From positions 2,480,001 through 2,544,000 of the forward strand of contig NZ_LT629690.1 in NCBI RefSeq assembly GCF_900102185.1: a stretch of DNA of 64,000 nucleotides, given 5' to 3'. A program made the position numbers and the translations under genes. The notes under the pieces are model-generated. The model was not told the origin of the DNA. It worked only from the letters and a program-made list of their open reading frames with translations, and did not search any database. Position 1 is the stretch's first letter. The number at the start of each line of letters is the position of its first letter. The stretch is from Terriglobus roseus (GTDB lineage: Bacteria; Acidobacteriota; Terriglobia; Terriglobales; Acidobacteriaceae). Positions 43,950 through 55,007 of the stretch are shown here, in pieces.

Positions 43950-45230
43950 ATGAAAACTTCCAAGGGCTCTGACGACTCGCTACGGTGCTCGTTCTGCCAT
44001 AAGTCGCAGGATGCAGTGGCGAAGCTGATCTCTTCCCCATCGGATTACCCACGCGCGTACATCTGCGACGAGTGCGTTGCTGTCTGCAACTCCATTCTGG
44101 AAGACGACCGCGCAGAGACCACGCCCGGATCGGCTCCGGCGCATCTGCCGAAGCCGCACGAGGTGAAGGCATTCCTCGATGAGTACGTCATCGGCCAGGA
44201 TCTCACCAAGAAGAAGCTTGCCGTAGCGGTCTACAACCACTACAAGCGCATCCAGATGAACCGCACGCGCGGTAACGACGTTGAGCTTGCTAAGTCGAAT
44301 ATCCTTCTCGTTGGCCCAACGGGCAGCGGCAAGACCCTGCTGGCACAGACACTGGCGAAGATGCTGGATGTTCCCTTCGCGATTGTTGACGCCACCACGC
44401 TGACTGAAGCTGGCTATGTGGGTGAAGACGTAGAAAACATCATCCTGAAGCTGCTGCAGGCTGCTGACGGCGACGTGACACGCGCACAACAGGGCATCAT
44501 CTACATCGACGAAATCGATAAGATCGGCCGCAAGGACGAGAACCCATCGATTACGCGCGACGTGAGCGGAGAAGGTGTACAGCAGGCTCTGTTGAAGATG
44601 CTTGAAGGCACTGTTGCCAATGTTCCGCCACAGGGTGGCCGCAAGCATCCTCACCAGGAGTTCACTATCGTAGATACGACGAACATCCTGTTCATCTGCG
44701 GTGGTGCTTTCGTAGGCCTGGAAAAGGTCATTGCACGCCGTATCGGTAAGAAGGCTCTTGGCTTCAAGACCACAGTCGAAGGCAAGGAAGCAGAAGTTAC
44801 TCCTATCCGTCCACAGCGCGACACGGAGATGCTGCGTCAGGCAGAACCGCAGGATCTGCTGAAGTATGGCTTGATTCCCGAATTCGTCGGTCGTCTGCCC
44901 GTGCTGGGAATCCTGGATGAATTGGACGAAGCGGCGCTGATCGATATTCTGACCCGCCCACGCAACGCCATCCTGAAGCAGTACGCGAAGCTGTTCGAGT
45001 TTGAAGGTGTGAAGGTCACTTGGACGCCGGAAGCAGCACAAGCCATCGCCCATGAGGCTTTGAACCGCAAGGTGGGTGCTCGTGGTCTACGCATGATTCT
45101 GGAAGAACTGATGCTGGACCTGATGTACACCGTGCCAACGAACAAGAAGATCAAGGAGCTGGAGATTACGGCAGAAATGGTGAAGAACCGTACTGTCGCC
45201 TTGCCTTTGCCCCTTGAAAAAGCTGGCTGA
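43950..45230 (+). CDS. clpX: Clp protease ATP-binding subunit ClpX
   Basis: A 426-residue AAA+ unfoldase. The N-terminal zinc-binding domain has four cysteines ([14 protein letters not shown] and [13 protein letters not shown]), followed by [20 protein letters not shown]. Walker A is [16 protein letters not shown] and Walker B is [14 protein letters not shown]. The ClpP-contacting IGF-like loop falls in the [13 protein letters not shown] region. Start at ATG 43950 after AAGGAG; an upstream in-frame extension of 68 codons is non-family sequence. A strong terminator follows. It recognises tagged substrates and feeds ClpP. Confidence 0.97.
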   Translation: MKTSKGSDDSLRCSFCHKSQDAVAKLISSPSDYPRAYICDECVAVCNSILEDDRAETTPGSAPAHLPKPHEVKAFLDEYVIGQDLTKKKLAVAVYNHYKRIQMNRTRGNDVELAKSNILLVGPTGSGKTLLAQTLAKMLDVPFAIVDATTLTEAGYVGEDVENIILKLLQAADGDVTRAQQGIIYIDEIDKIGRKDENPSITRDVSGEGVQQALLKMLEGTVANVPPQGGRKHPHQEFTIVDTTNILFICGGAFVGLEKVIARRIGKKALGFKTTVEGKEAEVTPIRPQRDTEMLRQAEPQDLLKYGLIPEFVGRLPVLGILDELDEAALIDILTRPRNAILKQYAKLFEFEGVKVTWTPEAAQAIAHEALNRKVGARGLRMILEELMLDLMYTVPTNKKIKELEITAEMVKNRTVALPLPLEKAG

Positions 45231-45240
45231 TATCTAAAAG

Positions 45241-45279
45241 CAGAACGCGGCGACCATCACGGTCGCCGCGTTCTGTTTT
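45241..45279 (+). terminator. Terminator after clpX
   Basis: CAGAACGCGGCGACC (45241-45255) and GGTCGCCGCGTTCTG (45261-45275) form a perfect 15-bp stem followed by TTTT. lon therefore has its own promoter in the next 105 bp. Confidence 0.93.
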
Positions 45280-45385
45280 GCATCTGATTTCCCCGCAAAC
45301 TTACACCCCACAAAGGCAGTACAATCACCGGAAGCGTCACACGTCGCATCCTGCGCTGTGTTGCCACGTCTAATGAGGGAGACCC

Positions 45386-47812
45386 ATGCCGAAACAGACT
45401 GATCAGCCCCACGGCGAAGTACGTAAACTCCCCATGATGCCCATCCGCGACATGGTCATCTTTCCGCACATGATGACCCCGTTTGTCGTAGGACGCGAAT
45501 CAAGCGTGCGCGCGCTGGACGAAGCGCTTACGGGCGACCGTAAGATCTTCCTCGCCACGCAGCATGATGCCAGCATCGACGAACCCACTTCCGACGACAT
45601 CTACGAGACAGGCACTATCGGCAACATTGTGCAGTCCGTCAAGATGCCCGATGGCAACATTAAGGTCCTGGTGGAAGGCGTCGAACGCGCCCGCACCATG
45701 GAACTGAACGACGAAGACGGTTTCTTCGTCGCCACCGTGCGCACTGGCAAGACTGAACTTGTCGTTACGCCGCAGATTGAGCAGTTGATGCAGGTTGTGC
45801 AGCAGCGTTTTGAGCAACATCTGAAGCTGCAGCAGAGCCTGAACTACGAGACGATGGTGGCCAGCGTTCGCACAGACGATCCCACCAAGCTGGCAGACGT
45901 GATCGCCGCAAACCTGCAGCTCTCCATTGAAGAGAAGCAGGAACTACTGGATCTTTTCGATCCCGCACAGCGCCTCTCCAAGATCGCTGACGTACTCGAC
46001 ATTGCAATCGAAAAGCTCAACATGGACCGCACCGTGCAATCGCGCGTGAAGCGGCAGATGGAGCGCGCGCAGAAAGAGTACTACCTCAACGAGAAAATCA
46101 AGGCCATCCAGAAGGAACTGGGGCGCGGCGAAAAGTCCGAGTGGGACGAGCTGAAGAAGAAGATTGAAGCCGCTGGCATGCCGAAGGAAGCCTTTGACAA
46201 GGCGATCCAGGAGCTTAAGAAGCTTGAGGCCATGCCGCCCATGTCCGCGGAATCCACTGTCAGCCGCAACTATCTTGACTGGCTTCTGGCCGTGCCGTGG
46301 AAGAAGAAGTCCAAGGACATCCGCAACATTGAACATGCGGAAACCATTCTGAACGAAGACCACTACGGACTGCCGAAGATCAAGGACCGCATCCTTGAGT
46401 TCCTCGCAGTACGACAGTTAGTGAAGAATCCTAAGGGTTCCATCCTTTGCTTCGTAGGACCTCCGGGTGTGGGTAAAACATCGCTCGGCATGAGCATTGC
46501 CAAGGCTACCGGACGCAAGTTCGTCCGCATGTCTCTTGGTGGCGTCCGTGACGAAGCTGAGATCCGCGGTCACCGTCGTACGTACATCGGTTCCCTGCCC
46601 GGTCAGATCATCCAATCGATGAAGAAGGCTGGAACGAAGAACCCCGTGATCATGCTCGACGAAGTGGACAAGATGGCCAGCGACTTCCGTGGCGATCCGT
46701 CGGCAGCGTTGTTGGAAGTTCTCGATCCTGAGCAGAACGCGACCTTCCAGGATCATTACCTCGACGTGGAATATGACCTGTCGCAGGTGCTCTTCGTAGC
46801 CACGGCAAACGTGCTGCACACGATTCCCGGCCCGCTGCAGGACCGTATGGAAATCCTGCGTCTGCACGGCTACACGGAAGTCGAGAAACTGGAAATCGCC
46901 AAGCAGTACCTGGTCAAGAAGCAGATGGAAGCTACCGGCCTCACGGCGGACAACATCGAGTTCTCCGACGAAGGCCTGAAGGAGCTCATCCGCAGCTACA
47001 CCCGCGAAGCTGGCGTTCGTAACCTGGAACGCGAGATTGGCAACGTCTGCCGCAAGGCAGTGCGTCGTGTAGTGAAGGAAGGCACGAAGCACAAGAAAGA
47101 GTCCATCACCGCAGAGAACATTGCGGATTACCTTGGCCCTCAAAAGTTCCGCGACTCGATCATGCAAGAGAAGAGCGAAGTGGGCCTTGTTACCGGCCTG
47201 GCATGGACAGAGGTTGGTGGAAGCATTCTGCAGACCGAAGTTCAGGTGCTGGACGGTAAGGGCAAGCTCACCACCACAGGTCAGCTTGGCGATGTGATGC
47301 AGGAGTCGGCACAGGCTGCGCTCAGCTACGTACGTTCGCGTGCGCAGCATCTCGGCCTGCCCAAGGATTTCTACCGCAACATCGACATCCACGTACACGT
47401 TCCAGAAGGTGCTATCCCCAAGGATGGTCCCTCCGCAGGTATCACATTGGCTACGGCGCTCACCTCTGCGTTGACCATGATTCCTGTGCGACGCGACATC
47501 GCTATGACCGGCGAAGTCACACTACGCGGTAAGGTGTTGCCGATTGGTGGATTGAAAGAGAAGCTTCTTGCAGCGCACCGCGCGGGCATCCGCGAAGCCG
47601 TCATGCCCAAGGACAACGAAAAGGACTACGCCGAATTGCCTCAACTCATCAAGGATGAGATGAAGCTCCACTTCGTCGCGGAGATGGACGACGTCCTGAA
47701 GCTGGCGCTGGAAGGCCCCTTGCCAAAGCTGGAAGACGAAAAGCCCGAGGCGCTCAATAACAAGATGCCGCCTCCGAATGCACTTCGCCCTGCTACGGAA
47801 GCAAGACAGTAA
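45386..47812 (+). CDS. lon: ATP-dependent protease Lon
   Basis: An 808-residue Lon A-type protease. The N-terminal LAN domain spans residues 14-210 ([20 protein letters not shown]). The AAA+ module has Walker [20 protein letters not shown], Walker [20 protein letters not shown] and [16 protein letters not shown]-type [18 protein letters not shown]. The proteolytic domain has the catalytic Ser in [17 protein letters not shown] and the Lys in [20 protein letters not shown]. Length and order are normal. It acts in the cytoplasm on misfolded and regulatory proteins. Confidence 0.97.
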   Translation: MPKQTDQPHGEVRKLPMMPIRDMVIFPHMMTPFVVGRESSVRALDEALTGDRKIFLATQHDASIDEPTSDDIYETGTIGNIVQSVKMPDGNIKVLVEGVERARTMELNDEDGFFVATVRTGKTELVVTPQIEQLMQVVQQRFEQHLKLQQSLNYETMVASVRTDDPTKLADVIAANLQLSIEEKQELLDLFDPAQRLSKIADVLDIAIEKLNMDRTVQSRVKRQMERAQKEYYLNEKIKAIQKELGRGEKSEWDELKKKIEAAGMPKEAFDKAIQELKKLEAMPPMSAESTVSRNYLDWLLAVPWKKKSKDIRNIEHAETILNEDHYGLPKIKDRILEFLAVRQLVKNPKGSILCFVGPPGVGKTSLGMSIAKATGRKFVRMSLGGVRDEAEIRGHRRTYIGSLPGQIIQSMKKAGTKNPVIMLDEVDKMASDFRGDPSAALLEVLDPEQNATFQDHYLDVEYDLSQVLFVATANVLHTIPGPLQDRMEILRLHGYTEVEKLEIAKQYLVKKQMEATGLTADNIEFSDEGLKELIRSYTREAGVRNLEREIGNVCRKAVRRVVKEGTKHKKESITAENIADYLGPQKFRDSIMQEKSEVGLVTGLAWTEVGGSILQTEVQVLDGKGKLTTTGQLGDVMQESAQAALSYVRSRAQHLGLPKDFYRNIDIHVHVPEGAIPKDGPSAGITLATALTSALTMIPVRRDIAMTGEVTLRGKVLPIGGLKEKLLAAHRAGIREAVMPKDNEKDYAELPQLIKDEMKLHFVAEMDDVLKLALEGPLPKLEDEKPEALNNKMPPPNALRPATEARQ

Positions 47813-47830
47813 CAAGAGGCAAGCATTTGA

Positions 47831-47864
47831 AAGGGGCTGACATCATGTCGGCCCCTTCCCTTTT
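47831..47864. terminator. Terminator after lon
   Basis: AAGGGGCTGACA (47831-47842) pairs with TGTCGGCCCCTT (47846-47857) with one T-G pair, followed by CCCTTTT. It also lies just downstream of the minus-strand small membrane gene. Confidence 0.85.
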
Positions 47865-47868
47865 CACG

Positions 47869-48012
47869 TCACTTCTTGCTGCTGAACAGGCCACCAATCA
47901 ACGAAATGACCCATACGATAGCCAGGATGTGAATTGCCAGGCTGGCACCGTGGGTGAAGATTTCGCCAAGCAGCCAGATCAGAAACAAAACACCTGCAAT
48001 TGCCAGAAACAT
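47869..48012 (-). CDS. lmo0937-family small membrane protein (47 residues)
   Basis: A 47-residue protein (MFLAIAGVLFLIWLLGEIFT, ending GLFSSKK) consisting of two hydrophobic segments separated by HGASLAIH. This pattern (two short spans, LWLLG, H..g..IHiLL.ia.i..l) is the lmo0937/DUF5670 family of tiny membrane proteins found across bacteria, function unknown. A strong AGGAGGAAGGG lies just before the ATG. It converges on lon and is divergent from the DUF3309 gene. Confidence 0.78.
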   Translation of the reverse strand: MFLAIAGVLFLIWLLGEIFTHGASLAIHILAIVWVISLIGGLFSSKK

Positions 48013-48198
48013 AAACCCTTCCTCCTACTCCGTCTCTGCGGATAAATACCCTGCAATAGAAGCGCGTGTGGAAGTAGTGGTTGTATGTACTTTCACAAAA
48101 TCAAATTAGGCATGATGAGGAAACGCATTTAGAAGCACCGCGCATCTAGTCTCCTGTCGCGCAACTTGCGCACACGAATTCGAAAGGAGACCACCCCC

Positions 48199-48348
48199 AT
48201 GTTGATCCTTCTCATCATTCTTCTTCTGCTTGCATTTGGTACGTCCCCCATCCTTCCCTACAGCCGTGGTTGGGGCTACTATCCCAGCGGCGGTCTCGGC
48301 CTTCTGGCGATCATTGTGCTGATTGTCCTGCTGATGCATGGTGTCTGA
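48199..48348 (+). CDS. DUF3309-family small membrane protein (49 residues)
   Basis: A 49-residue protein: a hydrophobic segment (MLILLIILLLLAFGTSPILP), the conserved YSRGWGYYPSGGLG turn and a second hydrophobic segment ending LLMHGV. The PYSRGWGYxPSGGLG block defines DUF3309. The function is unknown; the family is often near stress genes in proteobacteria and acidobacteria. Start at ATG 48199 after AAAGGAG. A terminator follows. Confidence 0.85.
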   Translation: MLILLIILLLLAFGTSPILPYSRGWGYYPSGGLGLLAIIVLIVLLMHGV

Positions 48349-48374
48349 GTTCGAGCAACAAATTGCCTAAAAGA

Positions 48375-48400
48375 AAACGGGAGCCATCTGGCTCCCGTTT
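48375..48400. terminator. Bidirectional terminator between the DUF3309 and sulfur-carrier genes
   Basis: AAACGGGAGCC (48375-48385) and GGCTCCCGTTT (48390-48400), an 11-bp perfect stem with an ATCT loop. Confidence 0.92.
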
Positions 48401-48422
48401 CTGTCTACATTGAAAAGTAAGC

Positions 48423-48704
48423 TTACTTGCATCCACCTGCAATCGAAGGGATGAACATCACTTCATCACGATCCTGGAACTGGTAGGTATCGCCGCCCAG
48501 GAAGCGGATATCTTCGTCATTCACATACACGTTGATGAACTTACGCAGCGTGCCGTCCTCGTCCTTGATGTGCGTGCCCAGCTCCGGGAACTTCACTCCC
48601 AAATCTTCCACCAGCGCGGGCAGCGTTGCTGCCTCAGACTGCACCTGCTTTGTTCCTGACGTGTGCCGCGCAAAGGCGGCGGGAAGCATTACTCGAATTG
48701 CCAA
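48423..48704 (-). CDS. CysO/MoaD-type sulfur-carrier protein with GGCK tail
   Basis: A 93-residue ubiquitin-fold protein. It resembles mycobacterial CysO along its length: H.SGTKQV, TLPALVEDL, LRKFINVYVNDEDIRFLGG and the ending DEVMFIPSIAGGCK. Carriers of this type are adenylated and sulfurated at a C-terminal Gly-Gly to give a thiocarboxylate. The extra Cys-Lys after GG must be removed first, usually by a JAMM/Mec-type metalloprotease, which is not in the window. The start is TTG 48704: AGGAGG lies 8 bases before it, and the stop of the upstream PLP enzyme is one base away (TAAGTTG). The pair is translationally coupled and under the SAM riboswitch. Its likely partner is the threonine-synthase-like enzyme. 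Confidence 0.88.
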   Translation of the reverse strand: MAIRVMLPAAFARHTSGTKQVQSEAATLPALVEDLGVKFPELGTHIKDEDGTLRKFINVYVNDEDIRFLGGDTYQFQDRDEVMFIPSIAGGCK

Positions 48705-48705
48705 C

Positions 48706-49998
48706 TTAGTTTCCTCCTGCAAGTGCCAGTTCCGGCTCTGCAGTTGATGCAGCAACTCCGTCCAGCTCGTTGATGTACTCTTCAAAGTCCGTCAGACGCG
48801 GACGCACTGCACGGCCCAGCGTAAAGCGGTCAGCCACACAATCGGTCGTCTTCAGACCATTGCCCGTGATGAAGACGACAGTCAGTTCATCCGCTGCGAT
48901 GCGGCCCTGCGCAATCAGCTTCGCGGTTACAGCAGTCGTGACGCCACCAGCCGTCTCCGTGAAGATGCCTTCGGTCTCCGCCAGCTCCTGAATGCCGCTG
49001 ACCACTTCGATGTCCGAAACATCCTCAGCCCATCCGCCTGTCTCGCGGATCATGCGCGATGCAAAAGGACCATCCGCAGGATTGCCAATCGCCAGCGAAC
49101 GCGCAATCGTGGAAGGCTTCTGCGGCGTGATGGTTTCGGTATTGTTCTTCACTGCCTGCGCAATGGGCGAGCATCCCGTAGCCTGCGCACCGAAGAAGCG
49201 CACATGCTTCTTCTCCACCAGGCCGAGGTAGACCAGCTCGTCAAATGCCTTCTTGATCTTGCGGATCAGAGAACCACCGGCCATCGGAACCACGACGTTA
49301 TCCGGCAGCTTCCATCCCAACTGCTCTGCAATTTCAAAGCCCACAGACTTGGAACCTTCTGCGTAGTAAGGACGCAGATTCACATTCACGAAGCCCCAGT
49401 TGTATTGATCGGCGATCAGGCTGCACAGTCGATTTACGTGGTCATAGTTACCGTCGATACGCACCAGACGCGCACCGTAAATGAGCGTGTTCAAGATCTT
49501 CGCAGGCTCAAGATCAGCGGGAACGAGGATGCAAGCCTTCATGCCAAGTCGAGCTGACTGCGCCGCCACCGAGTTCGCCAGGTTGCCCGTGGAAGAGCAG
49601 CCAACGACTTCAAAACCAAATGCACGTGCATTCGCCAGCGCAACTGCCACCACGCGATCCTTAAAGCTCAGCGTAGGAAAGCAGACCGCATCATTCTTCA
49701 CGTACAGGTTCTGCGACCCAAGACGCTTGCCCAAATTCTTAGCGCGCACCAGCGGCGTAAATCCAACCGGAAGATCCGGTTCAAATCCTTCAGGAATGGG
49801 CAACAGTGAGCGATAGCGCCACATGTTGTCCGGCCCTGCTTCAACAATCTTCTTCGTGAACAATGGCTTTGCAGCCTCAAGGTCGTAGCGCACTTCCAGC
49901 GGAGTAAACGACTCGTCGCAGATGCTCAGCGGCTGGTTGCCATAGCTCTTACCCGATTCCTTCGAGTAAAGCTCATACGGTGTACACGCAGACGACAT
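48706..49998 (-). CDS. thrC: Threonine-synthase-like PLP enzyme under SAM riboswitch control
   Basis: A 430-residue fold-type II PLP enzyme. The PLP lysine is in FPTLSFKDRVVAVALANARA, the phosphate loop in GCSSTGNLANSVAAQSARLG, and FITGNGLKTTDCV closes the active site, all as in threonine synthase. Where the family usually has a zinc ribbon before LEVRYD, only single cysteines remain (SSACTPYEL, SICDESF). Start at ATG 49998 after GAAGAAGG. The reaction could be threonine synthesis from O-phosphohomoserine. The SAM-I riboswitch upstream and the coupled CysO-like gene suggest instead, or in addition, sulfur transfer to O-phosphohomoserine to give homocysteine. That is inference. Confidence 0.85.
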   Translation of the reverse strand: MSSACTPYELYSKESGKSYGNQPLSICDESFTPLEVRYDLEAAKPLFTKKIVEAGPDNMWRYRSLLPIPEGFEPDLPVGFTPLVRAKNLGKRLGSQNLYVKNDAVCFPTLSFKDRVVAVALANARAFGFEVVGCSSTGNLANSVAAQSARLGMKACILVPADLEPAKILNTLIYGARLVRIDGNYDHVNRLCSLIADQYNWGFVNVNLRPYYAEGSKSVGFEIAEQLGWKLPDNVVVPMAGGSLIRKIKKAFDELVYLGLVEKKHVRFFGAQATGCSPIAQAVKNNTETITPQKPSTIARSLAIGNPADGPFASRMIRETGGWAEDVSDIEVVSGIQELAETEGIFTETAGGVTTAVTAKLIAQGRIAADELTVVFITGNGLKTTDCVADRFTLGRAVRPRLTDFEEYINELDGVAASTAEPELALAGGN

Positions 49999-50155
49999 AG
50001 AACCCTTCTTCCAAGGGTGGAAGAAAGACAATGCATGCGACGCTCTCTTTGGATTTGGCGCGTTCCATGGCGATGGACGACGCCGCGCGGAAGGAAGTCT
50101 GATTAGACGGTCATACTGCTGGTCCGACCAAGGTGCGGAGAAGCTGTATCCCGAA

Positions 50156-50257
50156 TCTCATGTTCCCCGGTTCCCCAGGAGAGAGTTGACACCGGTACAG
50201 ACCTCGTCCGGTTGTCGTGGCGTCGCAGGGCTCATCCCTCAACCACTCTTCATGAAA
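50156..50257 (-). ncRNA. SAM-I riboswitch upstream of thrC and the sulfur-carrier gene
   Basis: On the minus strand AGAGTGGTTGAGGGATGAGC then CCTGCGACGCCACGACAACC follows the SAM-I consensus AGAG.GG..GAGGGA..GGCCC..UGA.GCC..GGCAACC at nearly all conserved positions. It continues with P3 (CCGG...CCGGTGTCAA), P4 (CTGGGGAACCGGGG) and a closing P1 formed by TTTCATG (50257-50251) and CATGAGA (50162-50156). The aptamer ends about 160 bases before the thrC start. I could not define a clear terminator or anti-terminator in that stretch, so control may be on translation. High SAM should lower expression of both genes. Confidence 0.9.
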
Positions 50258-50299
50258 TCCGAATCTGCTTGATGCAATTGCAGAAAAGGATGTTGCTTC

Positions 50300-50328
50300 T
50301 TTATACCAATGCGCCGAAGTCCATGCAA
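50300..50328 (-). promoter_or_regulatory. Sigma-70-type promoter for the riboswitch-thrC-carrier operon
   Basis: On the minus strand TTGCAT (50328-50323), a 17-base spacer and TATAAA (50305-50300). The expected start of transcription is near 50293, about 36 bases before the riboswitch P1. Confidence 0.65.
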
Positions 50329-50404
50329 CCCCGTTTCAAGACCGAGACGGGAGAGGCAGCAAATTAACGAGAATCAGCGGCTCGTGAGCCCCGATTCGGT
50401 TGGC

Positions 50405-50791
50405 CTAGCTGCCCGTATGGGACAGGATGGTGCGAACACCCGACACAAAGCGATGAGGATCAAACTCCGTGCGCAGGATTTCGTCCGGGCAATCCGTCAA
50501 TACCGCCACTCGCCAGTTGCACACAAACGCCACAACCTGTTCCGGCTGGTCTGTCTTGATTTCAGAGCAAAGGCTCTCGGCAGCTTTCACCTTGTCCTCG
50601 CCCTCAACATCAATCAGCACCAGGTCGTATTGCTTGGCCCAGAACAGAGTGAGGCCCTCGGCGGTGGACAGCGTGGAATCTACTTCGAATCCGGAAAGTC
50701 GTAGGATCTGATCGCGTAAAGGACGCAGCGTCTCTCGCGAACAGATATGCAGGATATTTTTTGTCGGAGTTTCAGAAGGGATCAAAGGCAT
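50405..50791 (-). CDS. Degenerate response-regulator receiver-like protein
   Basis: A 128-residue single domain resembling a CheY-type receiver. It has ILHICSRETLRPLRDQILRL, GFEVDSTLSTAEGLTLFWAK and QYDLVLIDVEGEDKVKAAES, with Asp60 at the phosphoacceptor position. The acidic pair at the first strand is replaced (HICS instead of VDDD), and the usual K of the last strand is not clear, so phosphorylation is doubtful. No output domain and no kinase neighbour. It is on the minus strand, upstream of the SAM riboswitch unit with its own presumed promoter, and divergent from metH. Function unknown. Confidence 0.65.
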   Translation of the reverse strand: MPLIPSETPTKNILHICSRETLRPLRDQILRLSGFEVDSTLSTAEGLTLFWAKQYDLVLIDVEGEDKVKAAESLCSEIKTDQPEQVVAFVCNWRVAVLTDCPDEILRTEFDPHRFVSGVRTILSHTGS

Positions 50792-50933
50792 ATTTAGCCA
50801 TCGTCTGTATGCCTCTTTGCACGTGAAAGAGGCGTCAGTGCAGATGCATTCTCAGTGTACAAAACCAGACGCCACGTGTGAAAGGGGGCTTCCGGCGCGT
50901 CGCATCTCACTCCGGTATCATCAAATCTTCACC

Positions 50934-52036
50934 ATGTTTTCGAGCAGCGATCAACATTCTTTGCGTAAAGTCCTCCAGGAGCGCATCGCCATCATCGATG
51001 GCGCTATGGGCACCACCATCCGTACCTACGGGATGACGGAAGCCGACATGCGCGGTGAACGCTTCAAAGACGCCCCCAAAGACCTGCTGAACAACGGTGA
51101 TCTCTTCTCGCTCACGCAGCCAGATATGATCTGCGACATCCATCGCCGGTTCCTTGTGGCGGGCGCAGACATCGTGGAAACGAACACGTTTTCAGCCACC
51201 GGCATCGCTCAGAGCGAGTTCTTTGTGGAAGATCCGCGCGAACACGGCGGACGCAAAGACCCTGACTTCTACCAGAAGATTCTTGAGAATAAGTTCCTCA
51301 ACGACTTGGCATGGGAGATCAACGAAGTCTCAGCGCTGCAATGCCGCGAATGGGCGGACAACGTGGCCAGCGATGATGGCCGCCAGCGCTTTGTTGCAGG
51401 CGCTATCGGCCCTCTGACGGTATCGTTGTCCAACTCGCCAGATGCTGACGATCCTGGCTTCCGCGTTGTGACATTTGATCAGGTTCGTGAAGCCTACAAG
51501 CTGCAGACACGTGCACTGATTGCGGGTAAAGTCGACACCCTGCTCGTCGAAACCATCTTCGATTCGCTCAACGCGAAGGCCGCGCTTGTGGCCATCCGCG
51601 AAGTCTTTGACGAAGACAAAGTCGAGCTTCCGGTGATGATCTCCGCGGCCGTTGGACGCGGTGGTGAGACGATGATCTCCGCCCAGACAGTCGAAGCTTT
51701 CTGGAACGCGGTGAGTCACGTGAATCCGCTGTCTGTTGGCTTGAACTGTTCCATCGGCCCGGACCTCATGTTCCCCTTCCTTAGCGAACTGGCAGCCAAG
51801 GCCCACACCGCCATCAGCGCTTACCCCAATGCCGGCCTGCCCAACCCGTTGTCTCCCACGGGCTTCGATCTGGAACCGGAAGACATGGCACGCTTCCTCG
51901 GCGACTTCGCAAAGAATGGCCTCATCAACATTGCAGGCGGATGCTGCGGCAATACCCCCGAGCACATCGCCGCCATCGCTAAAGCGCTGGAAGGCAAGCA
52001 CCCGCGTGAGTACGCATTGGAATTGGCAGGAGCACG

Positions 52037-52040
<4 letters not shown>
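50934..52040 (+). CDS. metH: Methionine synthase, homocysteine-binding part (split MetH)
   Basis: A 368-residue protein equal to the first domain of cobalamin-dependent methionine synthase. It has [60 protein letters not shown] and the zinc ligands in [12 protein letters not shown] and [14 protein letters not shown]. It ends after this domain with a stop that overlaps the next start (ATGA), preceded by AGGAG, so the second part is translated by coupling. The two polypeptides together cover the full enzyme. Start at ATG 50934; no B12 or SAM riboswitch is evident in the 142 bp upstream. Confidence 0.93.
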
Positions 52041-54745
<2,705 letters not shown>

Positions 54746-54771
54746 TACCCTCCCCCTCCCCCTGTTTTTCT

Positions 54772-54867
54772 AAAATCGTCTTTCTATTGGGGTTAGGGAT
54801 TGGGTAGCTGGAAAATCGTCTAACGATTGGGTTTAGGGACAAAATCGTCTTTCTAAAGGAGTTAGGG
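54772..54867. repeat. Three imperfect direct repeats of about 28 bp
   Basis: AAAATCGTCT is followed by a variable 5-8 bases and then GG..TTAGGG in three copies starting at 54772, 54812 and 54841. Unit lengths are about 28, 28 and 27, separated by 12 bp and 1 bp. The middle copy is internally palindromic (AATCGT-CTA-ACGATT). They lie between metH and its terminator, so they are transcribed in the metH 3' untranslated region. A polypyrimidine tract (CCC-T-CCCCC-T-CCCCC, 54748-54762) precedes them. No coding potential is seen. Confidence 0.7.
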
Positions 54868-54890
54868 CCGCGCGAAAGCGCGGCCCTTTT
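54864..54890 (+). terminator. Terminator of the metH operon
   Basis: AGGGCCGCGC (54864-54873), loop GAAA, GCGCGGCCCT (54878-54887), then TTTT. It is a perfect 10-bp stem with a GNRA loop. The rest of the gap to 55007 is A+T-rich and shows no feature. Confidence 0.93.
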
Positions 54891-55007
54891 CTCTCTGTTT
54901 CTATTTTAGTGATTTGGCAGAAATACCATGCCAACTCTATTTCTTTTATTTTGTCTAAGTTGTATGGGACAAGGACTTGACAACACTTCGTTGTCTGTCC
55001 GGTTTGA

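Noticed and set aside
50792-50933. Search for a SAM or cobalamin riboswitch before metH
   Set aside because: None of the SAM-I core or B12-box sequence is present on the plus strand; the only aptamer lies before thrC on the minus strand.
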